Assembly: GCA_003586115.2 (NCBI GenBank)
Contig: QVOM02000023.1
Span: 9,193,583 to 9,257,582, forward strand
Reading direction: 5' to 3'
DNA from: Salvator merianae
Lineage: Eukaryota; Chordata; Lepidosauria; Squamata; Teiidae
DNA: 64,000 bases
Within the stretch, counting starts at the first letter, position 1. Each line of letters opens with the position of its first letter. Positions 26,821 to 36,535 of the stretch are shown here, piece after piece. The notes below the pieces were generated by a model that saw nothing but the letters and a program-made list of their open reading frames with translations, had not been told where the DNA came from and searched no databases. The position numbers and the translations under genes are program-made.

Positions 26821-28420
26821 ACGTGTCACCCTACGAAGGAGGAGAGACGCCGAAGCAGACCAGCGGGAAGTGGGAGCCAGGCGGAGCCCCGCCCCTCTCG
26901 CCCGCCCTCCCAGGCAACGGCGCCGGAGCCCCGCCCCCTCGCCGCGCCAGGCTCCGCCGCGGCCACGCCCCCTCGGAACTTCGGGGCACCACCGGCCGGC
27001 TGGCCGGCGGTCTCCTCCTCCGGGCAAGGCCACGCCCCTCCCCTCCGCCTCTCCTCCTCCCCCTATTGAAGTTCCTCCTCCTTTGAGGAACGTGGAAGGC
27101 CGGAATTCAACAGGGAGAGCGGCAGTGCCAAGGCGGGCGGGCGGGCGACTCAGTTTCCCTCCCTCGCTGGGTTTTTTTTTGTTTTCCTTTCCCCTCAGGT
27201 GAGACTTCTCTGCTTGGCTGCAAGGGCGTCGTTACAGGGGGTCAAGGGTTGGGCGGGCGGGCCGCCAACGTGGTGCCCTCGAAGGGCAGGCAGAAGGAAG
27301 GAGGCTCCCGCCGTCCCGCCCCCTCAGGGCACCGCGTTGGAGGCTGTGGGGAGAGCCCGTCCAACGGTTTCTCCTCAGCTCTGCTCGGGGGCCGCCGTTT
27401 TCCTTCTCCCCTCACGGCCCCCGCTCCTCTCGGCTCCCGCACAGCCAGCAGAGCCTCCTTCCCGCCCCAGGGCGGCCTTCTCTGGGCCCTACACACCGAG
27501 GCCGGGGCTGTCGTGGGCACTCCCGCCTCAGCCTCCGCCATGCCAACTTTCTCCTTGTCACTCAGCGAAAGCCCTCGGGCTCTCACAGTCCGCCCGCCAT
27601 GGCGCTCTCGTCTCGACTATTCAATCATGAGGCCCCGCCCCTCCCCTCTTGTGGCCCCGCCCCCACCCCCACCGTCCCTCAGCGACCGACTCGCCCCTCC
27701 CTTCAGGAGGCGTGGCTCGCTCGCCTCCGACCGCCGCCCGGCGGCGGCTCCGTCTGCCTTGTTGCCACGGGGCGGGCGCGAGGAGGGGCGTGTTGTCAGG
27801 GGCAGGTTTTTATTTTTTTTTTCTGGCGGCGAAGGGGCGTGGCCTACACCCAGCAAAACAAAACATGACGCCCGCCGGACTCGCGCGCGGCTTGTGCGTG
27901 CTAGCTTGTTGTGCACAACAAACAACAGTTCGGAGTCCCGACGTGCCGCGCACCAATCAGAGCGCGGGAAGGGGAAAGGCGGGCCGGCGGGGTAGGGGGC
28001 GCGTGAGCCTATCAGAGGAGGCGGTGGTGAAGGGTGCCACGGGCAGCGGCCTCTCGGCGGTCCCCCTCGCCGCGGAACTTGAGATTGGCGCGTTCGAACG
28101 CTCACGTGACGCGCCGCGAGAAGCCGGCCGCCCTCCCTGCCTGGCCTTTGTTGGTCGCCATGACGACCGTGGACCGGCTGGGATGAGAGAAAGAGAGAGA
28201 GACGACGACGAGGTGGGGGGGGGGAGGCCCCTGCCTGGCAGCGTGTGGCGGCGGCGGCGAGTCCCTCCGCTCACTCTGGCCCGCCTTCTCCATGGCAACC
28301 TGCGCCCCTCCCGCGTAGCTGCATGGCTCGCTCGCGCCTTTTGTGCGCCTCCACTCCTTACTCTAGAGTAGCACTACTGTCAATCCATGGTGGGGCCCAG
28401 CCTCCCGTCGGGCCCCGGGC
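26820..28420. promoter_or_regulatory. large CpG island between PBX3 and MAPKAP1
   Basis: A sustained GC- and CpG-rich interval with many GC boxes (CCCCGCCC, GGGGCGTGG). Near its right half lie two CCAAT-type sites, CACCAATCAG at 27951-27960 and an inverted ATTGG at 28084-28088, plus a TCACGTGAC palindrome at 28102-28110. This is the make-up of a housekeeping promoter. No coding exon is recognisable; open frames here are long only because GC-rich DNA lacks stop codons. It could drive a PBX3-divergent non-coding RNA or an alternative MAPKAP1 first exon. Confidence 0.7.
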
Positions 28421-28491
28421 TCAGAGCAGCTAAGGCAGCCGCGACGCCTGGCTCTTTCCCTGGGCGAGATTAGGGCTCCGGAACCCTTCTC

Positions 28492-29163
28492 GAGCAGAAG
28501 ACAAAGGCAAAAGCTTCGCCTGCCTGCTCGCGTTCCCTGCAAACGGCCTTGAGAGGCACCCTGGCTGCCCCTGGAGGTGGTATCCAGGCATCCATTCCAG
28601 GAGCCATGGATACACCTGTCCTCCATGGATTTGTCTCTAAAGACATCAGAGGAGCGCTACTGGATCAGACCACGGCCCGTCTAGTCCAGCATCCTCTTTC
28701 ACACCGTACCCCACCAGTTGCTTCTAGACATCTCAAGCTGAAGACAAAGACAAAAGACTCCCTACAAATGGTCTTCAGAGGCATCCTGCCTGCCTCTCCA
28801 ACCTGGAGGTGGTTCCTAGGCATCTATTCTAGGTAAGAACATAAGAGGAGCCCTGCTGGATCAGGCCACAGCCCATGAAGTCCAGCATCCTGTCTCACCC
28901 AGTGGCCCACCAATTGCTTCTGGGCGTCCCCAAGCAGAAGATGAAGGCAAAACCTTCACCTGCTCTTAACACCCTGCAAATGGCCTTTAGAGGCATCCTG
29001 GAGACAGGACCTAGGCATCCATTCTAGATAATAACCTAGGAGGAGCACTGCTGGATCAGGCCACAGCCCATGAAGTCCAGCATCCTGTCTCACCCAGTGG
29101 CCCACCAATTGCTTCTGGGCATCTCAAGCAGAAGACAAAGGCGAAACCTTCACCTGCCCTCAA
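28492..29163 (+). repeat. tandem stack of CR1-like repeat fragments
   Basis: Four partial copies in the same orientation follow each other. The recurring blocks are GGAGCCCTGCTGGATCAGGC, AGTCCAGCATCCTGTCTCAC, AGCAGAAGACAAAGGC and AAATGGCCTTTAGAGGCATC. The first copy lacks its 5' part and is the most diverged; the last two are nearly identical over about 100 bases. The array directly abuts the CpG island. I assign the family to CR1-like squamate repeats from its consensus wording; subclass is uncertain. Confidence 0.75.
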
Positions 29164-29544
29164 CTTTACTGAATAAATGCATTGCTTCTAACCATGCAAA
29201 TGCTTTGAAACTTGAATACATTGTAAACATGAACAAAACAAACACCGCATGTTTTGAAATTACACTCTTGTTGAGCCCTGCCTATGGAACATGGGAATAT
29301 AATTTTCTGTATAGGTTCCCCCCCCCCTTTTTTTCATCTTTTAAAGTTTCTATTGACTCTTGTTAGCCACCTTGATGTTATGAAGTAGGCTAAATACAAG
29401 CATGCTAATTAATACAAAAATAAAAATATTGGAGGCTAGAATGTTTGTATTTTTATCCCACTCAATATCCAAAAGTGTCAGGGTTGCTACAACAGTAAAA
29501 ACGGATTTAAAAGAGCCCAATAAAAACAATAAGAGGGAGGCGGT

Positions 29545-29710
29545 TTTCTCACCTAGAGGCCAGGGTAAGTAGATGCACCTTTACCAGTCTTCTGAATGTA
29601 TATAGTGAAGATATCTGGCAGGCGCGGGGGGGGGGGGAATTCCATATTTGGGGGGCAGACACCAAGAAGGCCCTGTCACAGCTGGTGGAGGGGGACACCA
29701 AACAAAAAGA
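29545..29710 (-). mobile_element. C-terminal fragment of a LINE reverse transcriptase
   Basis: The minus strand encodes DRAFLVSAPQIWNSPPPRA followed by SSLYTFRRLVKVHLLTLA. This is the AF-V-AP-LWN-LP ... F+--LKTHLF signature at the end of L2/CR1-clade ORF2 proteins. It is a decayed remnant; nothing of the polymerase core is recognisable beside it. A poly-G run interrupts the neighbouring DNA at 29619-29637. Confidence 0.7.
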
Positions 29711-29719
29711 CTTGCCTGC

Positions 29720-30900
29720 GGTCTGGTCAGTGTTGATCACTCCAAGTTTTATTTGCAGCCAGGGAACCCAGGAGAAATTAAGGGTGGAGGGTCAGGCACA
29801 GCTTCCTTTTCTGCATCACCTGGAACCTTGTGAGCTCTGTAGCAGAAGATGGAACACCTGCATATCGTCAACAGATCCGTGCTTTCGCATGGAACACATT
29901 GAAGAACCGGTGATATAGCAGCTGCTCCTGTGTCCTCATTTCCATTAATTAATTTCAGTGGGATTTATATAGGAGCCCTGCAAATTCTTTTATTGAAATC
30001 ACTGGAGAATGTGCATGCTGGATCACTATATCCCTTTGCAGCACAAATTGTTTCCATGCTATCAGGAATAATTGGATTTAAGATGCATTAAACTTACACT
30101 GAGTGCATGAAAGTTGTAAATCTCCAATCTCTTAGTTTTTTTCTTTCTTTGAAAATAACTGAGTAAATTCAGGAAGGATCAAATGCTTTTTTTTAAAAAA
30201 AAAGATTGTGCCATCTGGAATGCATTTCTTCAAATCTCCAACAGTTCAGTGTTGTAGGTGGTTATGAAATATTTTATATGAATATTCGGTTTACCATTAT
30301 TTATTAATGGCACATTTTAAAATATTACTTAGAAAAGTTATTCAAACGTGCATTAGTAAATAAATTATGCTTGCAATTTCTGAGTTGCTTTTAATTATGG
30401 ATTTCTCTATGTCTGCTTTTATTTATGATAGCAGTTGTCCCTACTGCAGTGTTGCGTATATAATCAGAGACATTATATTAATTAAGATCCTCGGACATTG
30501 CCTATGACAAATGCTGAGAGTTTGTTCTTGGATTGCCTTAAAAACAAATGTAAAAAGAAACAGAAAATGAACAATATAATTCTATAACACTTTTTTCAAA
30601 AGCAAAACTTCTGTTTTTCTCCTACATGGAGAAACTCCGACTTCTAGGAACCTGCACGCTTGGGTGGAACAGGATGCACTCAGCACATGCTCAATGGCAC
30701 TTTAGCTTATGGAGTTTAGCGGTAAGAGCAAACTCGTCCCCTTCCCCTGAATAAGATTTGTCCTCAATCAGAGTTCACATAGCCTCCAAATAACACCCCA
30801 GAACCAAACCGGGGCTACATAACCTGGCCTGAAAGGCAGCGAAACCGGGGAGCTTTAAGACCCAGCAGGCGCGCGCACTCCTAGGTTTAAGCTTTCAGCC
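29720..30900. other. intergenic DNA upstream of MAPKAP1
   Basis: No gene recognised. The stretch becomes AT-rich with few identifiable repeats between about 29950 and 30600, then turns GC-rich from about 30640 towards the MAPKAP1 promoter. Confidence 0.6.
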
Positions 30901-31060
30901 CGGCGCGGCCGCGACGCACAGCTATCCAACGCATGCGCAGCCGGTGACCTCCCGTTAGTGGACCCACCTTCGAGGACCGCATGCGCAATGCACTCGGCGG
31001 TCGGCTTCCCTTTCCCTACGTCCCGGTCACTTCCGAATGGAGGCCCTTGCGCTTCCGGGT
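30900..31060 (+). promoter_or_regulatory. MAPKAP1: MAPKAP1 promoter with NRF1- and ETS-type sites
   Basis: Two NRF1-like palindromes, ACGCATGCGCAG (30929-30940) and CCGCATGCGCAAT (about 30978-30990), lie 50 bases apart. They are followed by ETS-type sites CACTTCCGAA (near 31029) and GCGCTTCCGGGT (near 31050); a further CCGGAAG sits at 31109-31115. There is no TATA box. This is the classic arrangement of a ubiquitous, CpG-island promoter and suits a gene for a core mTORC2 subunit. Confidence 0.7.
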
Positions 31061-31207
31061 CAGAGCATCTGTCACTGACTCTGGGTGTCAGAGGTGGCTG
31101 CTGGAGCCCCGGAAGCGGCGCTGCGAGTCCCAGGGAGCCCCCTCCGCGGGGGCAGTGGGGCGAGGGACCCGGCCCCGACGAAGGGAGCGTCGGCGCTCAC
31201 CAGGCCT
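30990..31207 (+). other. MAPKAP1: MAPKAP1 untranslated exon 1
   Basis: GC-rich sequence downstream of the NRF1/ETS cluster ends in CAGGCCT followed by a consensus donor GTAAGT at 31208-31213. No MAPKAP1 coding sequence is upstream of exon 2, whose acceptor precedes the start codon by 69 bases, so a non-coding first exon is required; this is the best candidate. The 5' boundary is approximate. An ATG at 31037 would open a 13-codon uORF if transcription starts upstream of it. Confidence 0.6.
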
Positions 31208-31544
31208 GTAAGTGGGGAGGGGGTCCCAGGGTCGTCTCTGCCCCTCCTGAGGTCCCCTCTCTTCTCAGAGGGACCCAGGCTCACCTGAGAGCCACCCCAC
31301 CCCCCGACTGTCCCCTTCGAATGCTTCAAGCGTCTGCGAGGCTTGGGGCCCTGGACCTGGCCCGTCCCTGGCTGACGGCTGCTCTCCCTTCGAGGGAGCC
31401 TGCTGCCAGGGCTTGCAGCTTCCGGATGGTCTGGGGAACAGACTCCCGGAACTTCGGGGGTGTCAAGAAATCTGTGGTTTGAGAAAAACAGGGATGGGAC
31501 GGGAGTTTAGGAAACTGCTGTCGGTCTGTCTGTCTGTATATTCT

Positions 31545-31645
31545 GGCTGCTCCGCTAGCCCAGTATTCCTTGCCGTGGCTTCCGGCAGCAGCAATCCAAG
31601 GCATCAAGGAAAAGTCTTTGTCATCACCTGTTACTACCTAGTTTG
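31545..31645. repeat. fragment of a squamate SINE-type repeat
   Basis: Blocks such as GGCAGCAGCAATCCAAGGCA, GTCTTTGTCATCACCTGTTA and CTACCTAG match the first half of a familiar reptile repeat whose second half is a reverse tRNA-like head. That half appears in a separate fragment at 43465-43562. Confidence 0.4.
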
Positions 31646-32514
31646 ATGATTCTGGGAGCTTCAGTGCTTTGGGTATCGGATCAGCTGCTTTACAGTAGCC
31701 CGCCAGAGATTGTTTTAATCGTGCTCGTTGTCAAAATGTTTTAAATAATAAGAGCCTAGATAGATTCCTGATGGATCTTGCCAAGTGGCCGTTAACTCAG
31801 GATCTTCAGTGGTTGTCAAACGGAAGCCAAGAATTAGGGCATGAATGCTAAAAGCTTGCTTTCGAGTATCTGTTATTCAAAGGTGTGTTTTCATTGTGTG
31901 TAGAATGCAGTGTATTGTTTGGAATTAAAGCAATTAACAGACTCCTGTGCTCTGTTTCAAAGCCTTTCTTTGTGTACCTTAATGACTGGAAATCCCACAT
32001 GAAAACCAAGGTGTTTTGCGAAGACTTTTTTTGTTTTGCCTTGAATCTATTTAATTTGTTTGACACTAAGAAAGGGTAACAGACCTATCTGTTTCACTCC
32101 TCTATAATATGCATTCTATACATATAGCAAACCATCTGGATGTATGAAATGGTGCAGTGAATTGTTATTTTTTCGAAGTCTAAACTTTTTAATTACAAAT
32201 TGTCACTCTTTGATCTGATCTAGGGGTTTCTGAGGTGAGTTAGCTTACATTACTCCTGTGTTTATAGTTCCGCAGGTAGAATAAAGTTCAGGAACCTTTT
32301 AGGCACTGTAAGAAATCTAGAAATACCATAGGCCCTTTCCACTGATCACCCACAATCACAGGTTTATACTTGTTGTATCAAATTATTTGGTATTTTCTTG
32401 GAAGCCCACAAGAACCTCACTATTGTCTTCCTCGGAATCTGGTATTTGAGGATATATTACCTAAATAAGGAGGTCTATTTAGCTGCCATATCCAACACTT
32501 GTTGATTCATTCTG

Positions 32515-32778
32515 GATTTTGTCTGTGTCTTGAGGATGCCCAAAAGCAATTGGTGGGCCTCTGTCTGAAACAGGATGCTGAACTAGATGGGCTTTGGCCT
32601 GATCCAGCAAGGGCTTTGGCCTGATCCTTGCAGGGACTCAAGAGCAGGTGAAGATTTTGCCTTTGTCTTCTGTTTGAGATGCGCAAAAGCAATTGGTGGG
32701 CCTCTGTGTGAGATGGAATGCTGGACTGGATGGGTTGTGGCCTGATCCAGCAGGGCTCCTCTTAATTATGGAGGACAG
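32515..32778 (-). repeat. two CR1-like repeat fragments in tandem
   Basis: Read on the minus strand: GGAGCCCTGCTGGATCAGGC, AGAAGACAAAGGC and CTGCTCTTGAGTCCCTGC, then a second partial copy with GGATCAGGCC and AACAGAATGAA-side flanks. Same family and tandem habit as at 28.5-29.2 kb. Confidence 0.7.
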
Positions 32779-33359
32779 GTAATTATAATAAAAAATCAGC
32801 AAAACAAATTATTAGAAACAAAAAGTAAGAGAGCAACTAAAATGAACTAAAGAAATAAAACTGAAGGAGTGGAAAAATCATAAATGAATTATCATTATTT
32901 AATGATTAATTATAAGTGGCAGCCCTTTATATAGTTGACTGCCATTATATCTCTCCTCTGGCATGAAAGACAACATTAAATTAAATTACTTTGAAAATTT
33001 GTTCCATGGAATTAGAATGGGTACTAATAGCAGGTCACAAAAGTAACTCAATACAGTACTCAGGAAGATCTTGAGATGGCTGATGGGATCAGAGAGGCAT
33101 CCCTGAGAAGAATTTTTTTTAAAAAATGAGTGATTTTAATTAACAATCAACTGAATACATATTTGTTCAAAACATGATGGAGAGATAAAATTATTAGATA
33201 CCTTAGATAATTATGTGCTGGAATAATTGAATGCAGAACTGATAAGGGGTAGGATATCCTAGGCTTAATCTTAACTGGTGCATCCATTCTAGTAGCCATT
33301 GATATACCTGCCCACCATAATCAAGGTCTATAGCAAGGGTTGTTGTTTTTGTTCCATTG

Positions 33360-33725
33360 TGCATTGTATTACACTTGTTTACCTATTCTCAAGTATGCAC
33401 AGTTCCCTTTGTTTTTAACCTCAGTTTGGTGTCATCAAAGAACATGACTATTTAATTTCCCACTCCTGATTCCTGATCATTTATGAATGTTATAAAGCAT
33501 CAATCTCAGTAGCGAACTTTGAGGTCCCTACTTGCTCTATCTCTCTATTGTAAAAATGTTGATCTATTCCTATGATCTGCTTTCTGTACCTTATTCAGTT
33601 GCTTATCCTTTTATTCCATGACTGCCAGAGAGGCCAGCAACCTACATAGCTGACTGCCAGCTTCTAATTTATTTAAAGCATTTCTTTTAGAAAAGAGTCT
33701 CCACAGATTTTCCTTTTGTCAAAGT
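33360..33725 (+). repeat. CR1-type LINE 5'-region fragment
   Basis: The order of phrases (GTGTCATCAAAGAACATG, CATTTATGAATGTTATAAAG, ATTGTAAAAATGTTGATCTA, TTATTCCATGACTGCCAGAG) follows the widespread CR1 segment known from reptile and bird genomes. Heavily diverged; no coding remains. Confidence 0.5.
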
Positions 33726-34509
33726 TTCTGTTTCCTTTTGTTTTCTTTATTAGGACAAACCTTCCACTTTTGAAAGGATGTTTTCTTACTACTTCCAATT
33801 TCCTTGGCACTGGTAGTCAATCATGACAGATTTTTTCTGGCCTTGGTTGTTTGAATATGTTTTATTATATTAGTTTTAAGTATGAACCAAGCCTTCTCAA
33901 GAGAACTTGTCTTCTCAGCCTTACCTTTGAGCTTCTCTTTCTTTGGTCTTCTCAGTTTTAAAGCAGGCTGAGGATCTTTACCTAATGTATCATGGTTTTA
34001 TTGTGAACAGTCCTGAGACCTTTGGCTATAGGGCGGGATAGCAAATATAAAAATAAATTTTAAAAGATTCAACACTGAGCAGAGGGTTGGATTGGATGAT
34101 CTCTGAGTTACCATCTGAGTTTTGCTGAGTGGTGGAGAAAGCTTAAAGTAGTCTCTGGCTTGGAGTCCAGAACTGGTGGTGGGATTGAGGTTGGTGAAAT
34201 TAGCAGAAGGAGTGGTCTGGCAGCTTTCTCATTGTTGAGCTACTGGATCAGCTCAGAGCTCTCTGTGTTGCACTTTCTGTACCTTCCTTGAGCTCCTGCT
34301 TCCATGTGTGATGTTGGCCTTAGGAGCAGATCCAGGGTCTTGAAACAAAACAAAACTCACAGTCTATCTTGAAAGGTTTCCAAGAGTTTGGAAAAGATGA
34401 TTGACAACCTAAACTGTTTGATTTCTACTGTATTGTTAAAAAGCTCTTTATAATCCAGACTTGTCTGTTCTAGAAAGCTCAGATTGCTGTTACTTAGTCA
34501 CTCTATGAA

Positions 34510-34862
34510 ACTGATGGGCAGAAAAATTAGAACTGACAAAGGGAAATATGTTTTGCTACCAGAGGAGGTGGTGACAACCACCAGCCTGGATAGCTTTAAG
34601 AATGGTTTGGACAGATTCATGGAGGTCAGATGTATCAGTAGCTACTAGTATGGATGCCTAGATACTGCCTCCAGGTTGGAGAGTCAAACAGGATGCCTCT
34701 GAAGGCCATTTGCAGGGAGTCAAGAGCAGGGGAAGGTTTTGCCTTTGACTTCCGCTTGAGATGCCCAGAAAGCAATTGGTGCGTTGCTGTGTGAGTCAGA
34801 ATGCTGGACCAGATGGGCTGGGCTCTGATCCAGCAAGGGTTCCTTCATGTTCTTATGTAGGC
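34510..34862 (-). repeat. CR1-like repeat, longer copy
   Basis: Minus-strand reading runs from AACATGAAGGAACCCTTGCT through the GGATCAGAGCC, CAGCATTCTGACTCAC and AAATGGCCTTCAGAGGCATC blocks. It then continues into CCACCTCCTCTGGTAGCAAA and TTTGTCAGTTCTAATTTTTC, the part missing from most copies in this window. Confidence 0.7.
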
Positions 34863-35749
34863 ATTGTAAGGCTTGATTTCCCGTCTATATATGAAAAGCC
34901 TTCAAAGCAGATGACACATTATTCAGTCTTGTTTGCTTTCTCCTGAAAAAGAGGCTTCCAGCTTCCGGTTAGAGCATGCATCTTTGCCTGCAGAGGATCC
35001 TTTGGGTTTTCTTCTGGAATGATGTAGCTTAGCATGTGGTGAAAAAGGCTTTCCTGGAATGCCAGTGTGAGGCTTCCAATAGAAACAGGCAGTATTAAGC
35101 TAGGCAGCCTTACCCAGCAGACATCACCTTCATATATTCAAATTCTGTTCAAGTTCGCTGCGTGGTGCTTGAGTATTGATTCATTGATTTGATTTATTTT
35201 TGAGTTTAAGGCATTTTAATCCAAACCCTCTGCCTAAAGGGCTATCAGCAGGCCTCTGAAAATGTGAGCAAAACACAGTCCCTGCCCTCAAGCTTAACAG
35301 TCTGGAAAATAAAAGACATAAAAAAGAGACAGAGATAAAATTGTTAAATAGGAAGTAACTAAACAGGGCAAATGTAAACGTGCGCTGTGGGAATGTAAAC
35401 GTATATTCCTCTTTATTGTTTTGGACAGACTAAAGGGATCAGTGTTTGAGTTCCTGATGAAGTCACGGTGGGCCTTTTTGCACTTTCCACCTTAGAATGG
35501 GATAACTCTGCAAGGTGTGAACGTACTTGACTAGCAAGTGTTCTCGATGCTTGCTAGTAGCAAGTGCGTACAGACCCGTTGCCCACAGAGCAATTGCATA
35601 TTATGGCCTAAGGGCCTTAAAATCGAGCTGAGCACAGTGGGAGGTGCTGGGAAGGGAGAGCTTTATGGGCAAGATGAGTTTGCTCTCCCTCTTCTTTATG
35701 CGTGTTTCAGTTTAAGGTTAGCCAGCATGCGCATAACGTATTACAAGAG

Positions 35750-35875
35750 TCTCAATCTGCAGTCCTCCAGGTGTTTCTGGACGGCATCTCTCAGCGTTCC
35801 ATTGCAGCCCCAGAGCTCACATAGCATGCTGGGAGTTGTTGTCCAGGAGCATCTGGACAGCTGCTGCTTGAGGCC
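35750..35875. repeat. palindromic short element
   Basis: TGCAGTCCTCCAGGTGTTTC on the left and CAGGAGCATCTGGACAGCTGC on the right form imperfect inverted ends around GCATGCTGGGAGTTGTTGTC. This is the ACTACAACTCCCAGCAT theme of a short, non-autonomous DNA-transposon-like family common in reptiles. Confidence 0.55.
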
Positions 35876-36039
35876 TTGATCTCCTATGTTTCATCGACTC
35901 AATGTTCATGGGTGTTTGCATTTCCCACTGTCCCTATTGCAACTTCTGGTACCCTGTTCCTTTTTGCCGCCTTCTCTTCTGCCCCAGTTGGTCTGAATGG
36001 GTATCGGCCACCAGTGGACAGGTGTGTCAATGTCTAGAT

Positions 36040-36535
36040 GGCTTATTCGGTCTCCCGTTAACGCGCTACGCATGTCCCATTTTTGATGGCTTAGACATGA
36101 AGCAAGACTCCTTAAAAAAACATCTAAATCTGGCAAGAAGCTGTTTTCGTGAACGATTCCCATCCTGTATTGTTCCATGCAATTGTGGAATGAAAAATGA
36201 CATCGCTTTGTCATCTGTTGCAATTGATATTGCACTCTTCACGGTGACAGCTGAAAAGGCCCACAGGTGCCGTATAAAGAGGTGACCATGTTGTCATATT
36301 TCATTTAGGCATCCCTCTGCAAAGCCATAATTACCTAATTAGGTTGTTAATTAGGAGATTAGCATTTCGCTATATTGATAGAATGCTCTTTGCAGGCTGG
36401 AGTGGAGAAACGGATTTCTCAGCCCTAATTTATAATTGTTGTGACTCTGTTCTGCAGCCCCACCCTGAAAAAATATTTATTTGCCTTAAAATATTGATAG
36501 AGCACAAGTGTTTATCCAAGGAAGAATTCATTAAC
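36040..36535. promoter_or_regulatory. candidate conserved non-coding element in MAPKAP1 intron 1
   Basis: Half a kilobase without recognisable repeats. It is dense in homeodomain motifs: CATAATTACCTAATTAGG, GTTAATTAGGAGATTAGC, CCCTAATTTATAATTG, GCAATTGATATTGCAC, plus ACGGTGACAGCTG (TALE half-site). A 127-codon open frame overlaps the left end but has no domain signature. The motif content fits an enhancer of the neighbouring homeobox gene PBX3 better than anything needed by MAPKAP1. Confidence 0.45.

Noticed and set aside
27249..28371. Several overlapping open frames of 160-248 codons on both strands in the CpG island
   Set aside because: GC-rich DNA lacks stop codons by chance; the translations are Pro/Arg/Ala-rich and overlap each other in several frames, with no recognisable family or splice structure.
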